DNA from: Cutaneotrichosporon cavernicola
Taxonomy: Eukaryota > Basidiomycota > Tremellomycetes > Trichosporonales > Trichosporonaceae
Length of the DNA stretch: 64,000 nucleotides
Assembly (NCBI RefSeq): GCF_030864355.1
Contig: NC_083397.1
Coordinates: 1,240,001 to 1,304,000 of the forward strand
Direction of reading: 5' to 3'
In this document: positions 1 to 10,421 of the stretch, piece after piece
Layout: every line of letters starts with the position of its first letter
Position numbering within the stretch: position 1 is the first letter of the stretch
Made by a program: the position numbers and the translations under genes
The notes under the pieces: generated by a model
The model's input: only the letters and a program-made list of their open reading frames with translations
What the model was told of the DNA's origin: nothing
Databases searched by the model: none

Positions 1-1503
1 ATCGAGCTGCTTCATCTCCTCCTTGTTGACCGTCTTGCGCGCCCACTTGTCAAACGGCGAGAGGTCGTCGAAAATGTCATCACACATCATATCCTCCTCA
101 ACACCAGGCGTGCCATCCTTGTACATCTGGAGAATGTGCTCGGGATCAACGAGGCTGACGCGCATACCCGTCTTGCGGAGACGGCTGACGATCTCGCGCA
201 CCATGCGCCGCGCGACTCTGTTCATACTAAACACGGGCCGGAGGTCGAGAATGACCGAGTCGACGTGCACATTTTGCGTGTCGATACTCCGCGCGGCCAT
301 GATACGCGCAATGCGTTCCGCGGATGTGAAATTGATCGTACCTTGCAGACTCATGACCGCGGCGATGTGGGTACCGTGTCCGTCGCTACTCGGGCAGTGG
401 ATGAGGTAGTCGCGGCGGACGACGGCGCGGGCAGGCTCCGGCGCGTTCATGATGTGCATGCCCATGTCATCGCTGAGGCGCTTGCACATGCGCACTCCTC
501 GGACCGAGTTGCCATGGACATCCAGGCGCGGACTCCAGGTCGCAATCCCCACCTGCGCGGGGAGACAGCCAATGATACCCCCAGCCACACCAGACTTTGA
601 GGGGAAGCCGATGTTGGCGAGCCACTCGCCGGCTTCGTTGTACATTCCGCATGTGAGCATGACGCTCATGACCAGGCGCACGACCTGGCGGCCTACAACG
701 CGCTCGCCAGTGACAGGCTGGATGCCGCCGTTGGACAGCGTCGCCGACATGAGGGCAAGATCGCGCGTGGTCACGTTGATAGCACACTGGCGGGTGTAAC
801 CGGCAACCACGTCCTCCGGAACCTGGGAGATGATATTATAGTTGCGCAGCATGTTTGCAATCGCAAAGTTGCGGTATGCGGTCTTGATTTCGCTCTCGAA
901 AACTCTTTCGTCGACAGCGAGCTCGCGACCAGCGAATGCGGAAAGGCCCTTGCGGATCTTCTCGAAACGCTCTGGCTCGGTCAACTCGGGCACGCCGATG
1001 AGTGTATACGCGGCAATAGCGCCAGCGTTGATCATAGGGTTCAGCGGGCGGCCAGTCCCCTTCTCAAGAGACAGCTCGTTGAACGCCTCGCCGGACGGCT
1101 CGACGCCAATACGCTCCCGGACGTACTCGATCCCATGTTCCTCGAGGGCGAGGGCGTACACGAACGCCTTGGAGATTGACTGGATGCTGAACTCGAGATC
1201 GGCGTCGCCAGCCGTGTACACGTACCCATCCATCGTGGAGACGGCGATGGCGAGGCGGTTCGGGTCGGCGTTCTTGAGTTCGGGGATGTATGATGCCGTC
1301 GTACCCGGGTTGTCTGACCCTATCTCGCGCATCACTCTAACGAGGTAGTCGGGGATAGGAGACTGGATCTTGGACCCGGGAACGTCTGTCCGGCCAACGA
1401 TGCAGTTTGCGCGCGTGGCCTCTTGGTGGTTCTCCATGATGCTGGTGTGAGCACATGTGCCAATGTGGTCGCATTTGATGAGGTCGTATTGTGTGAGGTC
1501 CAT
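1..1503 (-). CDS. Glutaminase (GlsA type) with C-terminal STAS domain, partial
   Basis: Predicted to hydrolyse L-glutamine to glutamate and ammonia. The minus frame is open without introns from the ATG at 1503 to the window edge (501 codons, 3' end missing). Residues from about 30 show the beta-lactamase-like serine glutaminase fold: IQSPIPDYL, the SxxK nucleophile in SIQSISKAF, MINAGAI, SKSGVAGGIIG and HGNSVRGVRM. From about residue 370 a STAS-like segment follows (GTINFTSAERI ... DSVILDLRPV). This glutaminase-STAS layout is best known from bacteria and is unlike the Aspergillus GtaA-type enzymes. The start at 1503 keeps a cysteine-containing N-terminus; a second Met lies at 1437. No signal peptide is seen, so it is probably intracellular. 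It is transcribed divergently from the aldoxime dehydratase across about 540 bp. The family call is strong; bacterial origin is inference. Confidence 0.88.
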   Translation of the reverse strand, partial: MDLTQYDLIKCDHIGTCAHTSIMENHQEATRANCIVGRTDVPGSKIQSPIPDYLVRVMREIGSDNPGTTASYIPELKNADPNRLAIAVSTMDGYVYTAGDADLEFSIQSISKAFVYALALEEHGIEYVRERIGVEPSGEAFNELSLEKGTGRPLNPMINAGAIAAYTLIGVPELTEPERFEKIRKGLSAFAGRELAVDERVFESEIKTAYRNFAIANMLRNYNIISQVPEDVVAGYTRQCAINVTTRDLALMSATLSNGGIQPVTGERVVGRQVVRLVMSVMLTCGMYNEAGEWLANIGFPSKSGVAGGIIGCLPAQVGIATWSPRLDVHGNSVRGVRMCKRLSDDMGMHIMNAPEPARAVVRRDYLIHCPSSDGHGTHIAAVMSLQGTINFTSAERIARIMAARSIDTQNVHVDSVILDLRPVFSMNRVARRMVREIVSRLRKTGMRVSLVDPEHILQMYKDGTPGVEEDMMCDDIFDDLSPFDKWARKTVNKEEMKQLD

Positions 1504-2045
1504 AGCGTGCTGGCCAATGGTGAGAACAAAAGAGGAGTTGTCTGTCAAAGGAGGTTGCCAAAGGGAGGCGGAGAGTAGAGTATGTGGGAGGTGTCCACCC
1601 CTCAATCCAAGCCTCATAGCTCATAGCTCATAGCTCACGGAACGAGGTGGCTTTGAGCCACAAGCCGAGAGGGAAACGAAACAATTTCACCAACCACAAT
1701 GTCACTCACGTTTTGTGGAACGAGCGAGTGAGAGATCGAGGAGGTCTGTAGGAATGAAGAAGAGTGACAGCTCGGAATCTAAGCATGCTTTATGCAACGA
1801 TGCGACGTGGGAAAGGTTTCCAAGAGTATCGTCAAGCGAAGAACGGCACCCCGTTGACCCTAAACATGTTATTGAAACACTCATAAACCCCTCCACACAA
1901 ATCCACACGACGTCACCAGGTACAATCTGGCAAATCCGGTGGGACTAACCGGTTCAGCACCAGCCCCGTTTCAACTGTCAAAGCTCAATCTCTACCCAAC
2001 TCAACTCCAGTCCGCCTTCACGGGCCCGAAACTCTCATCACTCCC
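1504..2045. promoter_or_regulatory. Divergent intergenic region
   Basis: Spacer of 542 bp between two genes that point away from each other, so it must hold both promoters. A TCATAGC-type heptamer is repeated around 1614-1636. I see no further motif that I can assign. Confidence 0.4.
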
Positions 2046-3197
2046 ATGCTATCTCGCTCTCGCTTCAAACTCACAGCCTTCCCTCGAGTCGTTCGCCTCT
2101 CTTCGACGATGCGTCCACCACTCCCAATCGTCAATCCCCGCGTCGATCCTCCTCAATTGGTTTACCGTCCCCAAGACGCCAAGATCCAACCTCGTAAACC
2201 CGAGGGCTTCGTTCCCGCCGTGCAGCGGTGGTCGGCGGTTCTTCCCGATGAGCTGGTGGTAGCTACGTTCGGGGTCCAAGCTCTCGACGCCGAGCACCTT
2301 GATGGCGAGTTCATGAGGTGGGCAAGGATCGCGCTCGGCTCCTCGTCCTCCCCCTCTTCCGCCCCGTCCGCAGACGCACCCTGTATCGTCGACCACGCGC
2401 GATACACAGACGCTGCGAGGTATCACCACCACGTCGTGGTTGCGTACTGGCGGAATCCCGAATCTTATGCCCGCTGGTCCGCGTCCCATGAGGAATGGTG
2501 GAATACTGCTGCAGACAGGAGTGAGGGGGTATACCGTGAAGTGGTGCATGTCCCCTCCGAACGCGCCGAGACGATTTACTGGCTCGACTATCCTGGCGGC
2601 CTTATGCGGGATGCGCGCACCGAACTCTATCCAACGCCCTACTGCGGGTACTATGGAGCGATGCGGGACCGTCTTCCCGCAGCGGCGGAGGATCTCCTTG
2701 ATGCGCCCAAGCCGGATAGACATGTCAAGAGCGGTACGCACGGTCGGTGGCGGGTTACTCTGCCCCATAATGTGGCGGTTATTCGGTCGGCGCATACTTG
2801 GCAATTTATGGATGAGGAACAGCTCGCCGATTATGGACGTAAACTCAAACCACCGCTCGAGAAGGGGATGGACTTCCTCGCTACCACTCCTGAAAGCGGA
2901 TGTCTTTCTCTTCGGTGGCTTACTGTCACCAATGAGGAAGGAGTGGAGAAGCCTGAAGCCCATGCTACGGCGTACTTCGCCTCACTGGGGGATATGGAGG
3001 TATGGGCTGAGCGACACCGCACGCACGCTGCCATCTTCGGCGCTGCTGTTGCCAGGTACAAGCACTACGGCGGGAGAAACCAGTTGCGGACGTGGCACGA
3101 AGTGTTTGTCCTTCCCGAAGGCCAGACGTTTGAGTACATCAACTGCCATCCCGAGACTGGCCTCCTGCCCTTCTTCGACGGCGAGCGCGTATCATAA
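2046..3197 (+). CDS. Haem-containing aldoxime dehydratase (OxdA family)
   Basis: Predicted to dehydrate aldoximes to nitriles with a ferrous b-type haem. The single-exon reading frame gives 383 aa from ATG 2046, or 362 aa from ATG 2109; the family is usually about 350-380 aa. Family signatures are a VVAYWRNPESY stretch near the N-terminal third, HEEWW, and the C-terminal block RTHAAIFGAAVARY followed by LRTWHEVFVLPEG. The His in the RTHAAIF block is the expected proximal haem ligand. The extra N-terminus from 2046 (LSRSRFKLTAFPRVVRLSST) is Arg/Ser-rich with no acidic residues and could be a mitochondrial presequence, or simply 5' UTR; the shorter start fits known enzymes better. Nitrile handling would fit beside an ammonia-releasing glutaminase, but that link is conjecture. 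Confidence 0.85.
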   Translation: MLSRSRFKLTAFPRVVRLSSTMRPPLPIVNPRVDPPQLVYRPQDAKIQPRKPEGFVPAVQRWSAVLPDELVVATFGVQALDAEHLDGEFMRWARIALGSSSSPSSAPSADAPCIVDHARYTDAARYHHHVVVAYWRNPESYARWSASHEEWWNTAADRSEGVYREVVHVPSERAETIYWLDYPGGLMRDARTELYPTPYCGYYGAMRDRLPAAAEDLLDAPKPDRHVKSGTHGRWRVTLPHNVAVIRSAHTWQFMDEEQLADYGRKLKPPLEKGMDFLATTPESGCLSLRWLTVTNEEGVEKPEAHATAYFASLGDMEVWAERHRTHAAIFGAAVARYKHYGGRNQLRTWHEVFVLPEGQTFEYINCHPETGLLPFFDGERVS

Positions 3198-3826
3198 GTT
3201 GCGGGACGACGCTCATTGGGCATTGGCATGCATTGGTCGTATCAGGACAAGATCAAGATGACTCACCCTGGCTGTCACTGATTCCCACTTGCTGGGGAGC
3301 GTCTTGTGCGCGCACTTGGAGCACATTCCCACGCTCAGAGCCTGTGCTACGTCTGTGGGTCTCAAACTGCCTACTCCACACCGCACCCTCTCCTTCCTGG
3401 CATTCCTCTCGCACAGCAAGACTCACCTGTGCTCGTGGGGTCCCGCACAGAGATGCTTTTCACGCTCGGGCACGGCACTGATCGCACCGTGCCTTCGCAC
3501 AGATGCGGCGTCTCGCTGCCGTATTAGATCGCTTCAACACATGTGCCACAAATAGGCCATTGCTGAGACGCTAGACGCTCGGACAGCTGATTGCAGCTGC
3601 ACAGATTGCACATTGTTGTTGCCCTCTCGCTACTGGTATTGAAGTTGCATTGAAGCGTTGAACATCATTGAGGGAAGGAAAAGGATTCATGGGTCTTCAT
3701 CCCATCCAGCAGAGCATTGCTTCCCGACGAGCCTTGCATCTTGCGATGAGTAAGAGGGGTTTTTGCACAACGGACCGATCGCTCTAAGCCACTACCTGGT
3801 CTCTTGCCTTGAAGCACGTGTCGAAA
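3198..3826. other. Convergent intergenic region, no gene seen
   Basis: 3' flanks of the aldoxime dehydratase and the SR-protein gene. Only short overlapping frames without family resemblance are present. Confidence 0.5.
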
Positions 3827-5272
3827 TTAGTAGCGGATCGGGGCGGTGTCGTCCGCTGGAGGAGGAGGAGCCCGACGGTCTGGCGACGCCGAGTAACGGC
3901 GACGAGGGCTCGGCGAACGACGACGCTCGCGGTCGCGGTCCTCGCCACCAAAGGGAGCGCGGTCACGGTCGTCGTCACGGCGCGCACGGCCACCGTAGGG
4001 GTCATCGTCACGGTCACGGTCACGACCACGGCCGTAAGGTCCGTCACTGTTGTCAGCGATTGGAGAAAGGTTGGCTTACCGGTCGCGGTCGCGGCCAAAG
4101 GGCCGATCGTACGGACGGTCACGGTGACCGCCGCGGCGGTCGTCGCCGTAGCGGTCGGGTCCCGGACCCCAGCGGTCGCCGTAGCGGTCACCTCCACGGC
4201 CCCACCCGCCACGGTCGCGGCCACCACCACCACCACCGCCACCCCAGCGGTCATCCAGAGGACGCTTCTCGCCACGGTACTCTCCGGGCGTGGGTGCGTG
4301 GGGCTTGGTGGTGGCCGAGTAGTCGACACGAATGTTGCGGCCATGCAGCTCGATGCCATTCAGCTTCTCGATGGCGCGGGTAGCGTCCTCGGTCGAGCGC
4401 ATGGTGATGAAGCCGAAGCCACGCGAGCGGTCAGTCTAGTGGTCAGCTGACACCTTCCTTCAATTGATGTCTAACTTACACGCTGGTCGTAAACAATGGT
4501 CACCTTCTCGACATCGCCGTAGCGCATAAACTCGTCCTCGAGGTCGCGCTCGCGGGTGCGGATAGAGAGACCAAACACGCCGAGGACGTTGTTGGCGTCA
4601 GGGTGGGGAGCGTTGGCGGGGCGAGGGGGAGGGCCACTGCGACGGGTTAGAGGAGAACCATAATAGATATCGCGACGCGAGAAGCGTGGGTCTCGTCGCT
4701 GTGGGGATGGGGTACGAGCGCGGAGTCTGTCCGGCTCAGGAGTCATGCGGACGTCGCCGTATGAGCCGTTGAATGTCATTGCGCTCTTGGGTTGGATGGA
4801 TGATGTATGATGAATGTGAATGGGAAATGGATGGGGGTTGGGAGGAGGTAAGGAAGGTAGGAAGCGCCGAGGAGCGGAGGGGCAAGGATGCTCGCCACCT
4901 GTGCCCGTCGTGTGTGGGGTTCCGGCCACGTCTTGGCTACCACGCGACGCTGAACCATCGCATCACTCAGCTGCACTCAGACGCCGACGGAGGTGTGAGG
5001 CTCGTGCATCGCTCGCTGTGTGTCCGCAGCAGCAAATACGGGTAACGCCCGCCTTGGCAGTACACCAGCAATGCGAGGCATTCAGCACACAACTGCGGTC
5101 GATCGAGGCAGATCATTCTCACACCCTTGCACCCTCACAACATTTGCGCCCTTGCCCCCTTGCCCCACAAACACACTCACCGGTTGAAAGAGGGAGGCGC
5201 GCGGTCGTCGCGACGGGGCGGCTCAGCGCGGTAGCGGTCATCCCGCTCGTCGTCGCGACGAGAGTCGGCCAT
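3827..5272 (-). CDS. Tra2-like SR splicing factor (RRM protein)
   Basis: An RNA-binding protein of the transformer-2/SR type, expected in the nucleus to influence splice-site choice. Four exons: 5272-5181, 4783-4480, 4435-4080 and 4046-3827, giving 323 aa. Exon 1 is an Arg/Asp-rich leader starting [12 protein letters not shown]. One RRM spans about residues 95-170, with RNP2-like [10 protein letters not shown] and RNP1 RGFGFITM; intron 2 splits the RRM. The C-terminal half is a Gly/Arg/Asp-rich low-complexity tail with RD and RS dipeptides, ending [15 protein letters not shown] and then APIRY. Intron 1 is about 397 nt, far longer than most introns in this window, which may allow regulated splicing as in other SR genes. 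All phases close cleanly. The exact orthologue name is not certain. Confidence 0.85.
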
Positions 5273-6046
5273 TTCAGTGTCGTGTGCAGGGGGAGGGGGT
5301 CGCTCAGCGTAGCGGTCGTCTGCGGCGGGAGGGGGAGGGGATTGAGGAACCCAAGGCTCGCGCGGATCAGAGGGATGGTCCTTTTAAGTTAACGATGTCG
5401 CAATCACGACAAGACGAGCATGGGGAAGGGATGATCAGACGATGAGGTTCAAGTGATCAAGGAGGAGGCTGGAGCGGGGATTCAAGCACCGCTCGCGCCC
5501 ATGAGGTGGAGTGTGCTCACCATTTTGTTCAGTGGTCGAGTGGAGTGTGCTCAAAGCAAGAATCAATAGTGCACAGGCCTTCATGCTCGCCACCAAACAA
5601 TTCCAGGTTGCATTGCTCGCACGTGGACCATTATCTGAGCCCATTTTACGCGGGTTTCTCCTGACGCTTCCTAGCCACAACGGTAGTGGGACAGGTCCGT
5701 GCTCCTGCCTGTCGCGTCAGTCACGTCAGTGGCGCTGGATGGTCATGGCCATGGCCACCTTTTTAGTGCACAGCAAAGCGGAGATGGGTGCATTGTGACC
5801 TGCATAGTCCATCGCGGACCAGTTGATTACGGAGATTGACGCACCTGTGGTCTGTTCCTCTGGGGGGTTGCGCCGCCTCTTGAGCTCTCGAGGCTCGAGA
5901 CGCCGAGGCATGTTGGAACTGAACCGCAGAGACTCTGGAGCAGTTTGACGCCCCAGAAAACTGGCGAGACGCGACGCAGGCGCGATGGAACCATGACGAC
6001 ACCACCACATGAACACTATCATATTGATGCCGTCGTGTGGTGTGAT

Positions 6047-6081
6047 GGGGGTGGGGTGGGGTGGGGAGGGGTGGGGTGGGG
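6047..6081 (+). repeat. G-rich tract with potential G-quadruplex
   Basis: The plus strand carries seven runs of three or more G separated by single T or A bases within 35 bp. This satisfies the usual sequence rule for intramolecular G-quadruplex formation. No function is shown by the sequence. Confidence 0.7.
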
Positions 6082-7186
6082 CGATTGCCGCTCGCACCAC
6101 TTTGGACCAAGGAGCAAGCTTGTTCACTCCGTGACCCTGGAATCTGGGGCTAATCCACAATTATTTGAGGTATATAGGTACTAGATATTTGGGCACAACC
6201 GCAAAACTAATGCCAACTGTACAATGAGGTGCGAGGAATGGTCTGTCCCCGCATTGGGCGCAGCGGCGCCGCGGAAGATGGGTCTGTGCGAAGCCATCTG
6301 GCGCTGATATTAAGACGTACGACGGGACGGACGTGTGGGAGTGTGATGGTCGGATGCCCTTGGCAGATGTGCCCTCATCACGCAGTTGGTAAGGGCGAGG
6401 TGTGTGCCGATACTGGGCGAGTCTCGTCTCTCAGACCTCGTCGCCCTCGAGGCGGGTCGCGGGACGCGTCGTGTGAGCGTCACCAAGAGGTCGGATTGGG
6501 TTCAATTGGTGCATGCAACAACTTACTTGGTATGCGATGCGCCACTACCCTTCTATCCCTTCTATGGGCTGCGTGACGAGCACGTCAAGCGTGTTTCAAT
6601 TCAGCGCCATTGTCACTGCGCCAATGATCGGACAGCGGAACCAATGGGAAACTGAGGCACACAAAACGCGTGGCGCGTATCCTCAATTGACGCGGCCGAG
6701 AGTTGAATTGCGCTGATCCTGACCTGACCCACCCCGGCTTTGATGGCTCCGTGAACCGTCATTAGATGATAGCTGACGCTGGCTGGTTGAAACTGATCTG
6801 ATCCGCGGCTGTGGATGGCCAAAACTGCGGCATCTGGGACTAGGAACGTAATGCACATCGGATCCTGTCTGGATCGATATTGGAGGGCGCGCGGTCCGTG
6901 GGTGGCATGTGCGGTTTCTATGGGTGGGCAGGCGAGAGACCCGGCAGGGCACGGGGGGAAGGGATGAGGTTACCGGGCTGCAAGCCGGCGCGGACCGACG
7001 AGACTTGCAGAGCAGCCCTGTGGTCTGTTGATTGATGAACAGCATGAACAGTATGAACAACTCTAGATGGTTGCCTGGAAGTGGTCCATGGTCCAGGCCG
7101 AACAATGGGTCTGCCCCAGGCCCTAGGACCGAGCTTATTCAACCTTAGGGCCAGTTGTAGCATCGGAGAACAGCCCTACGTCTCAC

Positions 7187-7187
7187 G

Positions 7188-7228
<41 letters not shown>
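7187..7228. repeat. 7-bp tandem repeat (ATCTCGC), six units
   Basis: Six contiguous heptamers, four perfect and two with one change (GTCTCGC first, ATCTCGT fifth). It lies in non-coding DNA. Confidence 0.9.
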
Positions 7229-7229
<1 letters not shown>

Positions 7230-7987
7230 GCTGGTGGCCGATTCTAGAGCTCTCTCAAGTGCCTAGAAGTGAATGGACGTGTGTTGGCGCGCGTTGCGTC
7301 GTTAGGGCGCGTCTGTGTCTATAGTGGGCGGCATAGTGCTGCTCAGATTGCGAGGTTGCGGAAGAATAGGGAGGGAATGGTTAGCTTGGCAGCATGTGCT
7401 TGGACGATGGATGAGATCGGAGAGACAGATGCGCTGCATTACTCAAGGACCCCTTTGCTTATCCCTCCTACTCCTTAATTATCCCTGAGATAGATGGACT
7501 TTGCTCTTAGTTTACGCACACTGTGAGACTAGTGATCCCTTTTTCGTTCCCATCTCGGTTGGGTTGAGCCTTGGATCCTGTGAATCCTTGGGATCCTTGG
7601 ATAGCTTGGATCCTTGTTAATGGGTTCATCCAATTGCATAATGGCCCAATTGCCCCACCCATCTGAGCACCCATCTGAGGCTCAGACCACCATGAGGACC
7701 CCTGGTAATGCTAGGCACCCTTTGCATCGTTGCGCCCCTTCTTCAGGCCTCTCAACGCCTCCCTGTCTCTCCTGTACCCCCCCTGTCCTCCTTTCCACCA
7801 CAGGCCCACAGGTCCACCAAGAACCCGACCTTCCTTGGTCCACCAGCCCAGTCTCGAGCAGGTATAACTGGTACGTGTCTCTTCTCGTTCTTAGCATCTC
7901 ACCATCGCTCTTCTTTCTTCCTCACCAGCACCTCCTTGTCTTCCCTCCTCCCCACACGACTCCACCCAACCCTAACACTCTTTCACA

Positions 7988-8782
7988 ATGAAGTCGGCCA
8001 TCTTCGCTGCTACCGTTCTCGCCCTCGGCGTCCTTGCCCAGGAGGGTCCCAAGATCAACACCCCCACCGCCCTCGTCACCGTAAGTAGCGAATGCGATGC
8101 CCGAGATGGCAACCCTCAGCACTGCGGTACAGCACAGCGTTGCTGACATTTCACAGTGCCAGCCCTCCAAGATCAGCTGGACTGGCGGTGTCCCGCCCTA
8201 CTTCGTCTCGGCCCTTCCCGGTGGCCAGGCCGGTGCTGCTCCTCTCAAGGACTGGGGACAGCAGTCGGGCACCGAGCTCACCTGGGTCGTTGACCTCCCC
8301 GCCGGTACCTCGATCTCGATGCAGGTCAAGGACTCGAACGGTGACGTGAACTACGCCCAGGCCGTTGACGTCCGCGCCGGCTCGGACACCAAGTGCCTCG
8401 AGGGCGCTTCTGTGTGAGTATTTGTACACCTTTCCCCCCTCAACTTGTGCTGACGCGCAGCTCGTCGGGCTCGGACTCGGTTGGTCCCGCCGCTGGTTCC
8501 GGCTCGGCTGCTCCTGCTGGGTCGTCTGCTGCTGCCGACTCTGCCAGCTCGCCCGCCGCTGGTGCCGCCACCAAGCCCGCTAGCGCTGGCGCTTCGTCGG
8601 CTGCCGCCCCCGCTGGCTCGTCGGCCGCTGGCGGCGCCTCCGGCGCCGCGAAGCCCTCTGGCTCCGCCTCGGCCTCGGCCTCGGGTGGCGCGGCTCCTGC
8701 GTCCCAATCGTCGGCTGGTCGCATCGTTGCTTCGACTGGCCTCGTCGGTGCTGCTGCCCTCTTCCTCGCCGCCTTCCTCTAA
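7988..8782 (+). CDS. Secreted Ser/Ala-rich GPI-anchored protein
   Basis: Predicted cell-wall or membrane-anchored surface protein of 223 aa. Exons are 7988-8080, 8157-8413 and 8461-8782. The first 18 residues are a signal peptide (MKSAIFAATVLALGVLAQ). Residues about 32-115 form a compact Cys-containing domain (CQPSKISWTGGVPPYF ... WVVDLPAGTSISMQVKDSNG) with a C near each end. It resembles the Ser/Thr-rich GPI-anchored family common in basidiomycetes, which has a Kre9/Knh1-like N-terminal beta domain. Residues about 116-200 are Ser/Ala/Gly-rich, likely O-mannosylated. The C-terminus RIVASTGLVGAAALFLAAFL is a typical GPI-attachment signal. The 3' splice at 8156 puts the domain in frame with the signal peptide. 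The biochemical role is unknown. Confidence 0.85.
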
Positions 8783-9708
8783 GCGACTTTTTGCAGCACT
8801 TAACATTAGCTAGGCCCTACTAGAGACATTCCTTACACCACCACACTCGTATTTCTTACACCCCACCCGCACTTGATGGCGTCCTACAGGGCGCCAAACT
8901 CATTCCATGTACACGTCCACGTTGATGTGTGCTCTGAGCTGAGACTGATCTATGACTTGGGTTCTGCTTCCCCTGCTGATTGCATCATGTTTTGTGCATC
9001 TGTACCGGTGTGCGATGTGGGCACATTTGTGGCTTGCAAGCTGGTCTTTGTGTTTGACGGTGTATGATTTCAGTGAGGCGGTGCACTTTTCCGCAGTCAG
9101 TCGGTTGTCGATCGGCGCCCCTGCCCTGATTTCGGCGCGCAGCGCGACTTTGCGACGTGTCCTCATTTTTTTTTTCGTAACCCGTGGATTTTTTTGAGCG
9201 TGACATGTGTGACGGATTTTTGCTTGCGCCGCGTGTGCCGTGATATGATGGAGCCGCATGGGTGTATGGCCCTGTCGGGACCAGGCTCTGTCGACGTGAT
9301 TGGACCCTCGTGTCACCGTTCTGCCCAAACCAAGATGTAGCTTGTGATTTGTGATTTGTGAGGTTCAAGTTTCATCCGTTACTCCAGAACAAACGAAACA
9401 CCAGGGCCGTTCCTACGTCGATCTCTTCTCTTCTCCTCCTCTCCTGCTCTCCTCTTCTCCTCTTCTCCGCTTCTCCTCTCTGTAGATCGCGCTGCATGAC
9501 AAGTCGCACGCGGCATGCGATCGCAAAGACCTTAAGCCAGATCGTATGCTAAGGATCTGACCATGGATCAGATTACGCCCCCCAATCTCCCGATTCACAT
9601 CTTCCAGGGACGATTTACACCCACGCCACGCCACGCACATCTCCCTCTCGTCTCCTGATATCTTGAACGGGGACCACGCGCCTGCCTTTCTCGTCTCGCC
9701 ACACTGGT
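8783..9708. other. Intergenic region, no gene seen
   Basis: 3' flank of the secreted-protein gene. It holds a CT-rich stretch (about 9420-9480) and T-runs, but no supportable coding frame. Confidence 0.45.
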
Positions 9709-9710
9709 GA

Positions 9711-9811
9711 AACGTAAAAGAGAGCGGGCACAACACAAAAAGCGAAACGTAAAAGAGAGCGGGCATAAGATAAAAAACGGAACGTAAAAGAGAGCGGGCA
9801 AGGACAAAAAG
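9711..9811. repeat. 35-bp tandem repeat, three copies, downstream of tRNA-Gln
   Basis: The core AACGTAAAAGAGAGCGGGCA starts at 9711, 9746 and 9781, a strict 35-bp period. Each copy ends in a run of five or six A on the plus strand, which is T5-T6 on the strand of the adjacent tRNA gene. The array could therefore give successive Pol III termination signals. The core is perfect in all three copies while the spacer varies. Confidence 0.85.
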
Positions 9812-9830
9812 GGAACGCACACGCGTCAAC

Positions 9831-9913
9831 AGGTCGAACTGGGAGTCGAACCCAGGCTACAAGAACTGATGGAAAGTCAGAATCTTGTGTACTGACCGTT
9901 ATACGATTCAACC
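9831..9913 (-). tRNA. tRNA-Gln(CUG) with 11-nt intron
   Basis: The minus strand folds as a complete cloverleaf. The acceptor pairs GGTTGAA with TTCGACC (one G-U). The D stem is GTAT/GTAC. The anticodon stem CAAGA/TCTTG encloses the loop with anticodon CTG. The T arm is CTGGG-TTCGACT-CCCAG. The loop is interrupted after position 37 by an 11-nt intron (CTTTCCATCAG). Mature length is 72 nt plus intron, 83 nt in total. A T5 run follows about 20 nt downstream as a Pol III terminator. Confidence 0.93.
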
Positions 9914-10421
9914 GATTTATAATTGGAGTGAGGGTAGTTCAGATATATTCCAAGGTGACCCCAAAATTGTTCTGCCCCTAGTTTTTTTCCTCGCTCCAAA
10001 ATATCCATGGTCTGTCATGACATGCAGTGGCCTCTCACGAAACATATACGGCAAGGGTTGTATTCCAAGACAAGGGCTAGGCGGGAGAGACCACCACCAT
10101 GACGATTGGAGATTGGACGAGGTAGGTAGTTGGTCATGTGGCGTGTAGAGTGGACGGTGGACTGTGGACGGTTGTGGAGCAATACACTCAAGGACATCAG
10201 TTGACCCAGGTCATTAGAAATGTGGCACTTTATCATTTGAGAAACAGGGGTGGCGAGCAAGAAGAAAACTAGCCACGTCTAGCACAAGTGTACACTGCCA
10301 ACCCCACGTAGTGATGTATGCATGCGTTGTACATTTACAGTTGGATCTAGTATCGATTCTCGCGCCAACAGCCATGTTCTCACGAACGGTTGCCACCATT
10401 CTCCTACTCATCCGGAACCCC
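9914..10421. other. Intergenic region, no gene seen
   Basis: Spacer between the tRNA 5' end and the arrestin-like gene 3' end. No coding signal is seen. Confidence 0.4.

Larger units (their letters stand above)
5273..7987. other. Gene-poor region
   Basis: About 2.7 kb between the SR-protein start and the secreted-protein start. No frame shows a recognisable domain or a plausible spliced gene. It contains a G-rich tract (6047-6081), a 7-bp tandem repeat (7187-7228) and GGATCC/CTTGGAT repeats near 7570-7620. Part is presumably promoter and 5' leader for the gene starting at 7988, which has a C/T-rich upstream stretch. Confidence 0.45.

Noticed and set aside
2049..2963. Minus-strand frame of about 300 codons
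   Set aside because: Antisense shadow of the aldoxime dehydratase, whose plus-strand protein matches a known family.
3784..4450. Val/Thr/Arg-rich frames on both strands
   Set aside because: Shadows of the repetitive RD/RG-rich tail of the SR-protein gene.
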